Positions 26,046 through 34,658 of a stretch of 64,000 bases of DNA are shown in pieces. This DNA comes from UBA1794 sp031552405. GTDB taxonomy: Bacteria > Bacteroidota > Bacteroidia > Bacteroidales > Bacteroidaceae. Below the pieces are notes generated by a model. That model saw only the letters and a list, made by a program, of their open reading frames with translations. It made no database searches and was not told the DNA's origin. The stretch is from the NCBI GenBank assembly GCA_031552405.1, contig JAVBMN010000017.1, positions 1-64,000 on the forward strand, read 5' to 3'. Every line of letters begins with the position of its first letter. Positions within the stretch are counted from its first letter, which is position 1. The translations under genes were made by a program, and so were the position numbers.

Positions 26046-26053
26046 TAATTTTG
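26046..26053 (+). promoter_or_regulatory. -7 box for the flippase gene; decides its start
   Basis: TAATTTTG fits TAnnTTTG. Transcription would begin near 26060, so the TTG at 26051 cannot be the start and the ATG at 26078 is chosen. Confidence 0.5.
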
Positions 26054-26077
26054 CAAATTATTTTTATAATTGATTGT

Positions 26078-27511
26078 ATGTCAGTAAAAGAGCAAGCCAC
26101 CAATAGTGTAATATGGAGTGCAATTGAGCGTTTTTCGGTGCAGGGTATTCAATTTCTTTTGAGTATTATAGTCACTCGTTTACTTGTGCCGGAGGATTAT
26201 GATGTGATTGCTATGTTAAGTATCTTTATGGCGGTAGCGCAAACATTTATTGATGGTGGATTTGCGAATGCTCTGATACAGAAGAAGGAGAAGCGGGAGG
26301 AGGATTTTTCCACCGTGTTTTACTTTAATATTGCGGTTTCGGCTGTATTGTACCTGGCGTTGTTTGCAGGTTCTCCGTACATTGCCGCATTCTTTAAGAT
26401 GCCTCTTCTGATGGATGTGACCAAGGTGTTTGGCCTTACGCTGATAATCAATTCGTTTGGTATCGTGCAGCAGGCGCGGATGACTATCGCTCTCGACTTT
26501 AAGCGCCAGGCCTATGCCTCGTTAATAGCAGTGGTGGTCAGTGGTCTTGTGGGAATTTGGATGGCGTATAGCGGATATGGCGTGTGGGCATTGGTGTATC
26601 AGGCACTGCTGAGTAATCTGCTGCGGGTGCTTTGCGTGTGGATTTTCTCGCGTTGGATGCCTCGCCTGGAGTTTTCTTTGCAGTCGTTTCGCGAATTGTT
26701 CGGTTTTGGTTCCAAACTGCTTCTGTCTACCTTGTTGCATACCATCTATACCAATCTGTATACTCTTATTATCGGTAAGTTCTTTGCCCGTGGCGAGTTG
26801 GGATACTACAACCGGGCCTTTACAATTGCTCAGTTTCCTTCCATCAACATTACCAATGTGATCGTGCGTGCGGTGTATCCCATCCAATGCCGCCTGCAGG
26901 ATGATATGGAGCAGCTGCGCGATCTGTTTCTGAAATACATGCGTATGTCCTGTTATGTAATTTTCCCTGTTATGTTGGGACTTTGCGCATTGGCAGAACC
27001 GCTTGTCAAACTGATACTTACTGATATATGGTTGCCCATGGTACCTATGTTGCAGTTGCTGTGTATCGCTTTTATGTGGGATCCGGTGATGCGTATTAAT
27101 CATAATATGCTGAATGTGAAGGGGCGTTCGGACTATTTTTTGTATGCTGAGATTATCAAGAAGATAGTAGCTTTTGCCATTTTGATTGCTTCCATTCCCT
27201 TTGGCGTGGTGGTGATGTGTGCGGGATTGATTCTTTATTCCGTGGCTGATATTATAATTATCGTATACTATTCCCGCAAGCTTACCGGGATCACGCTCAT
27301 GCAGCAGGCTCGCGCATTGCTGCCGGTCATGTTGCTCACCGGGTCGATGGCGGGGGGGATGTATCTGGTAACTTGCATTGAATCGTTCTCGGCATGGCTG
27401 CAATTAGGTGTGGCGGTTCCGCTGGGAGGGGGCTATTTCATCGCAATGTCGTGGCTTTTCCGCTTTAAGGAGTTTGAATTACTAAAGTCAGTACTGCTTC
27501 GCCGCAAGTGA
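26078..27511 (+). CDS. Wzx-type polysaccharide flippase
   Basis: The 477-residue multi-pass protein has about 12-14 helices and belongs to the MOP/Wzx group (SVKEQATNSVIWSAIERFSV start, GGFANALIQKKEKREEDFST, GEL-GYYNRAFTIAQFPS). Such proteins move lipid-linked glycans across the inner membrane. The start is placed at 26078 because a promoter box overlaps the upstream alternative. It probably works with the nearby sugar transferase and glycosyltransferases, though it has its own promoter. Confidence 0.87.
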   Translation: MSVKEQATNSVIWSAIERFSVQGIQFLLSIIVTRLLVPEDYDVIAMLSIFMAVAQTFIDGGFANALIQKKEKREEDFSTVFYFNIAVSAVLYLALFAGSPYIAAFFKMPLLMDVTKVFGLTLIINSFGIVQQARMTIALDFKRQAYASLIAVVVSGLVGIWMAYSGYGVWALVYQALLSNLLRVLCVWIFSRWMPRLEFSLQSFRELFGFGSKLLLSTLLHTIYTNLYTLIIGKFFARGELGYYNRAFTIAQFPSINITNVIVRAVYPIQCRLQDDMEQLRDLFLKYMRMSCYVIFPVMLGLCALAEPLVKLILTDIWLPMVPMLQLLCIAFMWDPVMRINHNMLNVKGRSDYFLYAEIIKKIVAFAILIASIPFGVVVMCAGLILYSVADIIIIVYYSRKLTGITLMQQARALLPVMLLTGSMAGGMYLVTCIESFSAWLQLGVAVPLGGGYFIAMSWLFRFKEFELLKSVLLRRK

Positions 27512-27570
27512 AGCGTTCTTGTTTTCTATAAAAAACAATACTTATTCTGTTATATTTCAAAGAAAATAAG

Positions 27571-27578
27571 TATTTTTG
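27571..27578 (+). promoter_or_regulatory. -7 box for the acyltransferase gene
   Basis: TATTTTTG lies 53 bp before the start at 27631. Confidence 0.4.
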
Positions 27579-27630
27579 GCACTTTAAATTCTGCAATTGT
27601 GCTATTTACGGATCAAGCAGTAAGAACTAT

Positions 27631-28734
27631 ATGAGTGAAAGGATAAAAGGAGAGGGGATGGCGATTCCCAAAAAAGAGAAATTCACCAATATTGAAACAC
27701 TTCGCGGTATGGTAGTGTTATTGGTGGTGCTAGGGCATGTAATAGGCTCATCGCCGGATGGTGGTATGCAAATACCCCACTCATCCCCAATTCGGTATAT
27801 CTATGTGTGGATCAACTTCATACAAATGCCTTTGTTTACGGCTATCGCCGGATGGGTATATGCTCTGAAACCGGTGTATGACAAGAATCTGGTACCCTTG
27901 TTTGTCAAGAAGAAGGCGGTTCGCCTCCTTGTACCGATGGCGTCTGTAGCTACTATTTACTTTCTGCTCCAGTACTTTATTCCTGGTACTAACCAGAAGG
28001 GTGACTTATCCGACATCTGGCGTATCTACGTGTTCCCCTACACGCTTTATTGGTATCTGCCTTCTTTGTTTTTGATGTTTCTCATACAGTTAGGCTATGA
28101 TCTTCAGTGGGGGAAAGAACGGTCTGTGAATAAGTGGCTCATATTCCTTATAATAGCCTTTATCTTGCGTACTATCTCGGTAGAAAACTTGTTTTATGAC
28201 GAGGATGCACTGCTTCGGCGCAGTATCCCCAATTTATTTAGCTTTAAGGGTGCTCTGACGCAGTTGCCTTTCTTTATACTGGGTGTGGGTATACGGCGTT
28301 TTAAGAATGAGTTGTACACAAAAAAGCTGAACATATTATATATCATCATAGCTATTGCAGGAGTGGTGTCCTTACAACTTCGCTATTTCCATCTGGCGGA
28401 TCCGCGGCTCTGTGACGCATTTAAGCCTATCGGTGTTAGCGGATGTTTATTTCTTCTTCTGAATCAGCATTATAGCAACGCATTTCTTACCTGGCTGGGT
28501 AAGTATGCATATACCATTTATCTCTTCCATGGATTTGCCACTTCGGGGGTTCGAATCGGCTTGGAGCAGCTGAAAATAGCTTTCCCGGCAGTGATCTTTC
28601 CTGTATCCACAGCGGCCGCGATTGGGGTGCCTGTTATCATAGAATGGCTGTCCGACCGGTTTAAACTTACAAAACTTCTATTCCTCGGGAAGTACTCCTT
28701 TGCAGAAGATAAGCGCCGCAAAAAAGTTGAATGA
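27631..28734 (+). CDS. Acyltransferase-3-family membrane protein
   Basis: The 367-residue protein has about ten helices. It carries the family motifs NIETLRGMVVLLVVLGH (the R and H that form the active site), FIQMPLFTAIAGW, and YTIYLFHGF near the end. Relatives O-acetylate or otherwise acylate surface sugars. An ATG at 27658 (MAIPKKEK) is an alternative start. It sits 16 bp before a GT2 gene, so it likely decorates the same glycan. Confidence 0.85.
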   Translation: MSERIKGEGMAIPKKEKFTNIETLRGMVVLLVVLGHVIGSSPDGGMQIPHSSPIRYIYVWINFIQMPLFTAIAGWVYALKPVYDKNLVPLFVKKKAVRLLVPMASVATIYFLLQYFIPGTNQKGDLSDIWRIYVFPYTLYWYLPSLFLMFLIQLGYDLQWGKERSVNKWLIFLIIAFILRTISVENLFYDEDALLRRSIPNLFSFKGALTQLPFFILGVGIRRFKNELYTKKLNILYIIIAIAGVVSLQLRYFHLADPRLCDAFKPIGVSGCLFLLLNQHYSNAFLTWLGKYAYTIYLFHGFATSGVRIGLEQLKIAFPAVIFPVSTAAAIGVPVIIEWLSDRFKLTKLLFLGKYSFAEDKRRKKVE

Positions 28735-28750
28735 AAAAATGGGAGGGTGA

Positions 28751-29629
28751 ATGGATTTAGTATCGATCATTACAGTCAATTATAACGGATACGAAGACAC
28801 CTGTGCTATGATAGAATCTCTGGCGCAATGGGAGACTTTTCCGTATGAGATCATCGCAGTAGATAACGCTTCAAAGAACAATGAAGCTGTACTTTTGCAG
28901 GAAAAATATCCTGCCGTGACCTCCCTGAGAAGTGATAAAAATCTGGGGTTTGCCGGAGGTAACAATTTGGGGCTTCTTCATGCGAAAGGAAACTACATCC
29001 TTTACCTGAATAACGATGTAGAGATAGAAGAACCCTTCTTGGAGTGCTTGGTAAACGCTCTCAGAAAAGACGCTTCGATGGGAATTGTATCTCCCAAGAT
29101 AAAATACGGTTACGCAAGAGAACGTATTCAATATGCCGGATTTGCCCCCCTTTCATACATAACCCTGCGTAATTGGATTATCGGAACGGGTGAGGTGGAT
29201 GAGGGACAACATGATCTCCCCGGATATACTGCGTATGCCCACGGTGCCTGCATGATGACTACCCTCGAGGTACTGGACAAGGTAGGCCCCATGTCGGAGA
29301 TCTTTTTCCTTTTCTATGAAGAAATGGATTGGAGCCAGAGGGTGAAAGATGCTGGTTACAAGATTGGTTATCAGCCCTCTGCTGTGGTGTATCATAAAGA
29401 AGGGATGAGCATCAACAAGGGAACTCCGTTGCGAAACTATTATCTGGTGCGTGGCCGACTACTGTATGCCCGGCGTAACTGCAAGGGAATAGAGCGTCCG
29501 CTCAGTTGTCTGTATCAGTCGGCAGTAGCCCTTAGCAAAGGTGTGGTATCTTTGTTGAAAGGAGATCCGGGCCTGTGTGCTTCCTTCTGTAAAGGTATGT
29601 GGAGCGGCTGTTTCGGAAGAAAGAGCTGA
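28751..29629 (+). CDS. GT2-family glycosyltransferase (rhamnosyltransferase-like)
   Basis: This 292-residue cytoplasmic GT-A enzyme shows SIITVNYNGYEDT, IIAVDNAS, NLGFAGGNNLGL and the DxD-type YLNNDVEIEEPFLE. A catalytic-base region YEEMDWSQRVKDAGYKIGY follows, with the typical H in VVYHKEG. It most resembles bacterial rhamnosyl- or related GT2 enzymes of O-antigen and capsule clusters. It is the last glycan gene before thrS, and its 3' end lies just upstream of the thrS promoter. Confidence 0.83.
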   Translation: MDLVSIITVNYNGYEDTCAMIESLAQWETFPYEIIAVDNASKNNEAVLLQEKYPAVTSLRSDKNLGFAGGNNLGLLHAKGNYILYLNNDVEIEEPFLECLVNALRKDASMGIVSPKIKYGYARERIQYAGFAPLSYITLRNWIIGTGEVDEGQHDLPGYTAYAHGACMMTTLEVLDKVGPMSEIFFLFYEEMDWSQRVKDAGYKIGYQPSAVVYHKEGMSINKGTPLRNYYLVRGRLLYARRNCKGIERPLSCLYQSAVALSKGVVSLLKGDPGLCASFCKGMWSGCFGRKS

Positions 29630-29638
29630 GGTTTTTAG

Positions 29639-29657
29639 GCCGGCTTCCGGTTTTTTG
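29639..29657 (+). terminator. Weak intrinsic terminator before thrS
   Basis: A short GCCGG-CTT-CCGGT hairpin is followed by TTTTT, 10 bp after the GT2 stop. The stem is only 4-5 bp. Confidence 0.35.
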
Positions 29658-29690
29658 CCGCAAAACAAAGGACAAACCAAAAGAAATCAC

Positions 29691-29698
29691 TACATTTG
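29691..29698 (+). promoter_or_regulatory. -7 box for thrS; decides its start
   Basis: TACATTTG fits TAnnTTTG. Transcription near 29705 excludes the longer open frame from 29599 and supports the ATG at 29728. Confidence 0.5.
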
Positions 29699-29727
29699 CG
29701 CCTCAAAATAGAATTAATAGAATCAAT

Positions 29728-31668
29728 ATGATACAGATCACTTTTCCCGATGGCTCCATGCGCGAATACAGCAAGGGAGTAACCGGTATGCAGATAGCAG
29801 AAAGTATTAGCCCCCGTTTGGCAAAAGAAGTCCTGGCATGTAGCGTGAATGGACAAACTGTAGAAATCAATCGCCCCATAACCTCTGACGCAACTCTGAC
29901 CCTCCATAAATGGGAAGATGAGCAAGGAAAACATGCCTTCTGGCACACTAGCGCCCATCTCATGGCTGAAGCATTGCAATTGCTTTATCCCGGTATCCAG
30001 TTTGGTATCGGCCCTGCCATTGAAAATGGTTTCTATTACGATGTGGATCCTGGAGAAACGTCTATAAAGGAAGGTGATCTTGCCGCCATCGAAGCCAAGA
30101 TGATGGAGCTGGCAGCCAAATCCGAGCCCCTTATGCGTACAGAAATAGCAAAAGACAAGGCGCTGGAAGCATTCAGTGCCGACGGCCAAACCTATAAATG
30201 CGAGCTGATCGAGGAACTGGAAGATGGTACCATCACAACCTATACACAGGGCGCTTTTACCGACCTCTGTCGCGGCCCGCATCTTATGGATACTTCCTCC
30301 ATCAAAGCCGTAAAGCTTACTTCTGTAGCTGGTGCGTACTGGCGCGGACAGGAGAATCGCCCCATGCTTACCCGTATTTACGGTATCACCTTCCCTAAGA
30401 AGAAGATGCTGGACGAGTATCTCGTATTGCTTGAAGAAGCCAAAAAACGCGACCATCGCAAGATCGGTAAAGAGATGAATCTCTTTATGTTCAGCGAAAT
30501 GGTAGGCAAGGGACTACCCATGTGGCTTCCCCGTGGTACAGCACTTCGCCTTCGTCTGGAAGACTTCCTGAAGAAGATTCAGCGCCGCTTTGGATACGAG
30601 CAGGTTATGACTCCCCACATTGGTAACAAGCAGCTTTATGTAACTTCAGGCCACTATGCCAAGTATGGCAAAGATTCTTTCCAGCCTATCCATACTCCGG
30701 AAGAAGGAGAAGAATATCTATTGAAGCCCATGAACTGCCCGCACCACTGCGAAATCTACAAGTGGCAGCCTCGTTCTTACAAGGATCTTCCACTTCGTTT
30801 TGCAGAGTTCGGTACCGTATATCGTTACGAACAAAGTGGCGAACTTCACGGACTTACCCGTGTGCGTAGCTTTACGCAGGATGACGCGCATATCTTCTGT
30901 CGTCCGGATCAGGTAAAGGATGAGTTCCTGAAGGTGATGGATATTATCATGATTATCTTCAAGGCCCTGAACTTTGAAAACTTTGAAGCGCAAATCTCTC
31001 TGCGCGATCAGCATAATCGTGATAAGTACATCGGCACGGATGAAAACTGGGAAAAGGCCGAACAGTCTATTATAGAAGCTTGCCAGGAAAAAGGACTGAA
31101 GGCAAAAGTAGAATACGGCGAGGCTGCATTCTATGGTCCGAAGCTTGACTTTATGGTGCGCGATGCCATCGGTCGTAAGTGGCAGTTGGGAACCATCCAG
31201 GTGGATTACAACCTGCCGGAACGTTTCCAGCTTGAATATACCGGTGCCGACAACCAGAAACATCGTCCCGTAATGATTCACCGTGCCCCGTTTGGCTCCA
31301 TGGAACGTTTCGTGGCTGTGCTTATTGAACATACTGGCGGTAAATTCCCGCTTTGGCTTACGCCCGACCAAGTGGTTGTATTGCCCATCAGCGAGAAATT
31401 CAACGAATATGCTGAGCAGGTACGTGCTACTCTTGATGCCTACGATATCCGTGCACTTGTGGATGACCGCAATGAAAAGATCGGTCGCAAGATCCGTGAT
31501 AATGAGATGCGCCGTATTCCATACCTCCTGGTAGTGGGCGAAAAAGAACAAGAAGACGGTACTATTGCCGTACGTAAACAAGGTGAAGGCGACCAAGGTA
31601 CACTAAAAATAGAGGAATTCGCGAAAAAAGTAACCGAAGAGGTTCAGAATATGCTAAATAAGTATTAA
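29728..31668 (+). CDS. thrS: Threonine-tRNA ligase
   Basis: This 646-residue class II synthetase has a TGS domain (1 to about 60, MIQITFPDGSMREYSKG), an editing domain (about 65-225, with HTSAHLMAEAL and the Cys/His site), a catalytic core (about 240-535), and an anticodon domain (about 540-640). Zinc ligands are the Cys in MNCPHHCEIY and the His residues in ELHGLTRVR and PVMIHRAPFGSMER. The upstream open frame overlapping the GT2 gene is rejected because of the promoter at 29691. It leads the thrS-infC-rpmI-rplT group. Confidence 0.96.
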   Translation: MIQITFPDGSMREYSKGVTGMQIAESISPRLAKEVLACSVNGQTVEINRPITSDATLTLHKWEDEQGKHAFWHTSAHLMAEALQLLYPGIQFGIGPAIENGFYYDVDPGETSIKEGDLAAIEAKMMELAAKSEPLMRTEIAKDKALEAFSADGQTYKCELIEELEDGTITTYTQGAFTDLCRGPHLMDTSSIKAVKLTSVAGAYWRGQENRPMLTRIYGITFPKKKMLDEYLVLLEEAKKRDHRKIGKEMNLFMFSEMVGKGLPMWLPRGTALRLRLEDFLKKIQRRFGYEQVMTPHIGNKQLYVTSGHYAKYGKDSFQPIHTPEEGEEYLLKPMNCPHHCEIYKWQPRSYKDLPLRFAEFGTVYRYEQSGELHGLTRVRSFTQDDAHIFCRPDQVKDEFLKVMDIIMIIFKALNFENFEAQISLRDQHNRDKYIGTDENWEKAEQSIIEACQEKGLKAKVEYGEAAFYGPKLDFMVRDAIGRKWQLGTIQVDYNLPERFQLEYTGADNQKHRPVMIHRAPFGSMERFVAVLIEHTGGKFPLWLTPDQVVVLPISEKFNEYAEQVRATLDAYDIRALVDDRNEKIGRKIRDNEMRRIPYLLVVGEKEQEDGTIAVRKQGEGDQGTLKIEEFAKKVTEEVQNMLNKY

Positions 31669-31736
31669 CTTTGCCGCGCTAAATTAAGTATAACAAAGAG
31701 TATAATAAGGAATTATCAAGATCATTACCGCTACGA

Positions 31737-32381
31737 ATGAGAAATGACAAAGTAAAGAGCAAAGCTCCTCAGTACAGAATAAATGGAGAGATACGTGCCA
31801 AAGAGATAAGACTCGTTGGGGATGATAGTACTGAATCTAAAGTATATCCCTTGGCACAAGCGCTTCGATTAGCAGATGAACAAGGGGAGGATCTGGTAGA
31901 AATATCACCTAATGCTCAGCCGCCGGTATGTCGGATAATTGATTATGCCAAGTTCCTCTATCAGCAAAAGAAAAAGGCAAAAGAGCAAAAAGCCAAGCAA
32001 GTGAAAGTCGTTGTGAAGGAGATTCGTTTCGGACCTCAGACTGATGATCATGACTATAACTTCAAGCTAAAGCATGCCCGTAGCTTCCTAGCCGAAGGTG
32101 ATAAGGTGAAAGCATACGTATTCTTTAAGGGAAGATCTATCCTTTTCAAAGAGCAAGGAGAAGTGTTACTGCTCCGTTTTGCAAACGATCTGGAGGATTG
32201 TGCGAAGGTGGACCAACTGCCCGCTCTTGAAGGAAAACGAATGATTATTTTCCTTTCACCCAAAAAGAAGGCTGAACCAGTTAAGAAGGCTGCTCCTGCT
32301 CCTCAGGAAAATAAGCCGTCTGCAGCTGAACAGCCCGCTGCTCCGAAAGAAGCTGCAAATGAAAATGAAGTAAATGCGTAA
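31737..32381 (+). CDS. infC: Translation initiation factor IF-3
   Basis: The 214-residue protein has an IF3-N domain (about 12-85, YRINGEIRAKEIRLVG, PPVCRIIDYAKFLYQ) and an IF3-C domain (about 92-175, KEIRFGPQTDDHDYNFKLKH, GRSILFKEQGE). A tail of about 40 residues rich in Ala, Pro, Lys and Glu follows, absent from the E. coli protein but common in Bacteroidetes. IF-3 checks start-codon pairing on the 30S subunit. The ATG at 31737 is used; no AUU start with a leader like that of E. coli is evident. Confidence 0.95.
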   Translation: MRNDKVKSKAPQYRINGEIRAKEIRLVGDDSTESKVYPLAQALRLADEQGEDLVEISPNAQPPVCRIIDYAKFLYQQKKKAKEQKAKQVKVVVKEIRFGPQTDDHDYNFKLKHARSFLAEGDKVKAYVFFKGRSILFKEQGEVLLLRFANDLEDCAKVDQLPALEGKRMIIFLSPKKKAEPVKKAAPAPQENKPSAAEQPAAPKEAANENEVNA

Positions 32382-32430
32382 CGCGCCGGTATAGTGCGTT
32401 GCCATACATTAATAATTAAAAAGTAAGAAA

Positions 32431-32628
32431 ATGCCAAAAGTAAAGACTAACTCCGGTTCAAAAAAAAGATTCGCTCTTACCGGAACAGGTAAAATTAAGA
32501 GAAAGCATGCTTTCCACAGTCATATCTTGACTAAGAAAAGCACAAAGCGTAAAAGAAATCTTTGCCACACAGGTTTGGTTGATAAAGCCGACATGAATGG
32601 TGTAAAGGCTCTTCTTTGTTTGAAGTAA
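32431..32628 (+). CDS. rpmI: 50S ribosomal protein L35
   Basis: This 65-residue basic protein starts MPKVKTNSGSKKRFALTGTG and has KRKHAFHSHILTKK and the family end (LVDKADMNGVKALLCLK). It lies between infC and rplT in the classic order. Confidence 0.96.
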   Translation: MPKVKTNSGSKKRFALTGTGKIKRKHAFHSHILTKKSTKRKRNLCHTGLVDKADMNGVKALLCLK

Positions 32629-32730
32629 TCTCTTACCGAACGTATTTTTCAATTACAGTTACTAACCGAATGCACAGCCTGAAAGTTCCTGCTTTACGCA
32701 GAGACGCTGACATTCAAAATAATTAAAACT

Positions 32731-33081
32731 ATGCCAAGATCAGTAAATCACGTTGCATCAAGAGCAAAAAGAAAGAAAATTTTAGGTTTAACCAGAGGTT
32801 ACTTTGGTGCCCGTAAAAATGTATGGACCGTAGCTAAGAATACTTGGGAAAAGGGTCTTACATACGCGTATCGTGACCGTAAGAACAAAAAGAGAAACTT
32901 CCGCGCACTGTGGATCCAGCGTATCAATGCTGCTGCACGTCTCGAGGGAATGTCTTATTCTCAGTTGATGGGCGCGCTTCACAAATCAGGAATTGAGATC
33001 AACCGTAAGGTGCTTGCCGACCTGGCTATGAATCATCCTGAAGCATTCAAAGCTGTGGTAGCAAAAGTAAAGCCCGCGTAA
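32731..33081 (+). CDS. rplT: 50S ribosomal protein L20
   Basis: This 116-residue protein has conserved MPRSVNHVASRAKRKKIL, GYFGARKNVWTVAK, RALWIQRINAAAR and YSQLMGALHKSGIEINRKVL. L20 binds 23S rRNA early in assembly and in some bacteria represses its own operon. It is followed by a terminator and then by an independently transcribed 6S-type RNA. Confidence 0.97.
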   Translation: MPRSVNHVASRAKRKKILGLTRGYFGARKNVWTVAKNTWEKGLTYAYRDRKNKKRNFRALWIQRINAAARLEGMSYSQLMGALHKSGIEINRKVLADLAMNHPEAFKAVVAKVKPA

Positions 33082-33114
33082 TTTATTATAGTCAACGTAC
33101 TAAATAAAATAAAG

Positions 33115-33154
33115 AAGCAGGATGTTCAAAAAATGAACATCCTGCTTTCTTTAT
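33115..33154 (+). terminator. Intrinsic terminator after rplT
   Basis: A perfect 14-bp stem (33115-33128 with 33134-33147) and a 5-nt A loop are followed by a T-rich tail. Confidence 0.85.
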
Positions 33155-33244
33155 ATAGTATCTGTAAGATCTGTAATGTGATACTAAACCACTCTCTTTT
33201 TTAAGGTTTTTCAGCCTTTTTTATGGCAAAAAGGTTTGTAAAAG

Positions 33245-33276
33245 TTTGCTTGTTCCGAAAGTTACCTCTATCTTTG
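33245..33276 (+). promoter_or_regulatory. Full Bacteroidetes promoter of the 6S-type RNA
   Basis: TTTG at 33245-33248, a 20-bp spacer and TATCTTTG at 33269-33276 make one of the best promoters in the window. The expected start is near 33284. Confidence 0.75.
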
Positions 33277-33283
33277 TAATAGA

Positions 33284-33503
33284 AAAAGAGCCGCATTGTA
33301 ACGATTGGGAAGCTCTACAATTATACTGAAATTCCGAGACACGCTTTGCCGACCAATGGCGGGCCATAACCTTCGGGTAGGTGGATTACAAAGGGCGGTG
33401 GGCACTCAAATCTTGTCATTCGGAGTTTTCATCATATCAGCAATGCGGCACTCTATACGGTTCGGCTAAATGTCATTCGACGTTTAGCCGAACTGCTTTT
33501 TTT
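33284..33503 (+). ncRNA. ssrS: 6S-type RNA (Bacteroidales-1 motif)
   Basis: A transcript of about 220 nt is bounded by a strong promoter and a terminator, with no open frame. The ends of its body close with a perfect 9-bp stem, GCCGCATTG (33290-33298) with CAATGCGGC (33441-33449), leaving a long, mostly unpaired centre as expected for 6S RNA. The Bacteroidales-1 RNA motif is known to lie downstream of the L20 gene and was later proposed to be 6S RNA, which binds sigma-factor-loaded RNA polymerase. Position, promoter, length and closing stem all fit; I could not test the covariance model. Confidence 0.75.
33460..33503 (+). terminator. Intrinsic terminator of the 6S-type RNA
   Basis: An 11-bp stem with the arm GTTCGGCTAAA (from 33460; right arm to 33493) has a 12-nt loop and is followed by TGCTTTTTTT. 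Confidence 0.8.
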
Positions 33504-33540
33504 GCAGTCGGCGGGCTTCTTTGATATTGATCCGAAATCT

Positions 33541-34383
33541 CTATTCGCTCTGGAAGGTGTCGTATTGTTTGATGATGCCTCGTAATGCGGCTAAGATACG
33601 GGTTCCAAAGAATATAGGATTGTATGAGAAGGGGTTGCTGAGGTACACACCTACATAAGCAAGAGATAGAAAGAGGGAGTTTTTGGTACGAGTAAAAGAG
33701 CTCATGTGTTGGGTTACGGCAGAGTCTTGTCGTAGGCGGCGATAGTATACGGCACTACGGGGTACGAGTTGCATTCGGTCTATGCGATTTGAGATGGTGG
33801 CCATGAACAATACATCCTCTCCGTTGTCAAAATGGACATTAAATCTCTTTCTTCCAATAAGCTTACGTTCCAAGATCTTGCAATAGGCGATAGACATATA
33901 GCCGCGAAGCTCCATGATCTTACAGATCCCCTTTGTTTCTTTCTCTTCGTATAGGTCGGTTACAAAATAGGGTTGCGCTTCATTTTTCCCATCGCTGAAA
34001 GCGATGATGTACGAAACAGGGACAACTCCTGTTTGAGCTACCGTGTATAGTTCTTCCAGATATTGGGGTGATACGAAATCGTCGTCGTCAATAAATGAGA
34101 TGTACTTCCCCTTGGCGTGGTCAAGACCAATGTTTCGGGCATTGGATACTCCTTTTACATCGGTTTGAATGATCTTCAGGGTGATAATCTTCTCGAATCG
34201 TTTTGCATACGCTCGAAGTTCGGATTCATAAGGCTCGGCGCACCCATTTAGAATTAGTATTATCTCGAAGTCTTTTTGTGAGATGGTTTGCATTCTCAAA
34301 GACTCCAAGCATTCATAAATATATGCCCTTGGTTTGAAGGAGGGAATAATGACAGAGATGGGAAGTTGACTCTCTTTTTGCAT
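33541..34383 (-). CDS. GT2-family glycosyltransferase
   Basis: This 280-residue GT-A enzyme shows ISVIIPSFKPRAYIYECLES, GVSNARNIGLDHAKGKYISF and the metal-binding IDDDDFVSPQYLEELY. The frame is open further upstream, but a promoter box at 34420-34427 lies inside that extension, so the ATG at 34383 (MQKESQLP) is the start. It stands alone between the 6S RNA and the tRNA genes. The acceptor is unknown; it could serve lipopolysaccharide or capsule synthesis. Confidence 0.82.
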   Translation of the reverse strand: MQKESQLPISVIIPSFKPRAYIYECLESLRMQTISQKDFEIILILNGCAEPYESELRAYAKRFEKIITLKIIQTDVKGVSNARNIGLDHAKGKYISFIDDDDFVSPQYLEELYTVAQTGVVPVSYIIAFSDGKNEAQPYFVTDLYEEKETKGICKIMELRGYMSIAYCKILERKLIGRKRFNVHFDNGEDVLFMATISNRIDRMQLVPRSAVYYRRLRQDSAVTQHMSSFTRTKNSLFLSLAYVGVYLSNPFSYNPIFFGTRILAALRGIIKQYDTFQSE

Positions 34384-34419
34384 GAATAAAGGACTACACT
34401 TAATTTTTGTATATATCTG

Positions 34420-34427
34420 CAAAGATA
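34420..34427 (-). promoter_or_regulatory. -7 box for the GT2 gene; decides its start
   Basis: The minus strand reads TATCTTTG about 37 bp before the chosen start, placing transcription near 34413. Confidence 0.55.
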
Positions 34428-34484
34428 CAAAAAAGAGGAGAAAGAGCGGGAAGGAGAAAGGAGAAAATGTTTTATTTAACATAT

Positions 34485-34518
34485 AAAAAAGGAGTATCAG
34501 TGCGTACTGTACTCCTTT
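34485..34518 (-). terminator. Terminator after the tRNA-Arg pair
   Basis: A 9-bp stem (34488-34496 with 34510-34518) plus an inner CAG/CTG extension is followed on the minus strand by a run of six T residues. Confidence 0.65.
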
Positions 34519-34557
34519 CTGTATTTTGAGGCCTTGCGATAGAGAAAGGCTTCTTGA

Positions 34558-34634
34558 TGGTGATCGCGACAGGATTCAAACCTGTAACCGGCTGATCCGT
34601 AGTCAGCTACTCTATTCAGTTGAGCTACGCGACC
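34558..34634 (-). tRNA. tRNA-Arg(ACG), CCA encoded
   Basis: The cloverleaf has acceptor stem GGTCGCG / CGCGATC, D arm AGCTCAACTGAATAGAGT, anticodon stem GCTGA / TCAGC with loop CTACGGA (anticodon ACG, decoding CGN after deamination to inosine), and T arm ACAGGTTTGAATCCTGT. The 3' CCA is encoded at 34558-34560. This is the second of two tandem copies in transcription order. Confidence 0.93.
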
Positions 34635-34658
34635 CTTTTTGTTATCCGAAAGAAAAAG

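Noticed and set aside
29599..29727. N-terminal extension of ThrRS overlapping the GT2 gene
   Set aside because: The promoter box at 29691-29698 lies within it, and the TGS domain begins at the ATG at 29728.
29699..29727. T-box or other riboswitch before thrS
   Set aside because: The predicted leader is only about 20 nt, too short for a T-box, and T-boxes are not expected in Bacteroidetes.
34384..34482. N-terminal extension of the minus-strand GT2 protein with a hydrophobic stretch
   Set aside because: A promoter box at 34420-34427 lies inside it, so it would not be transcribed; the GT2 domain starts after 34383.
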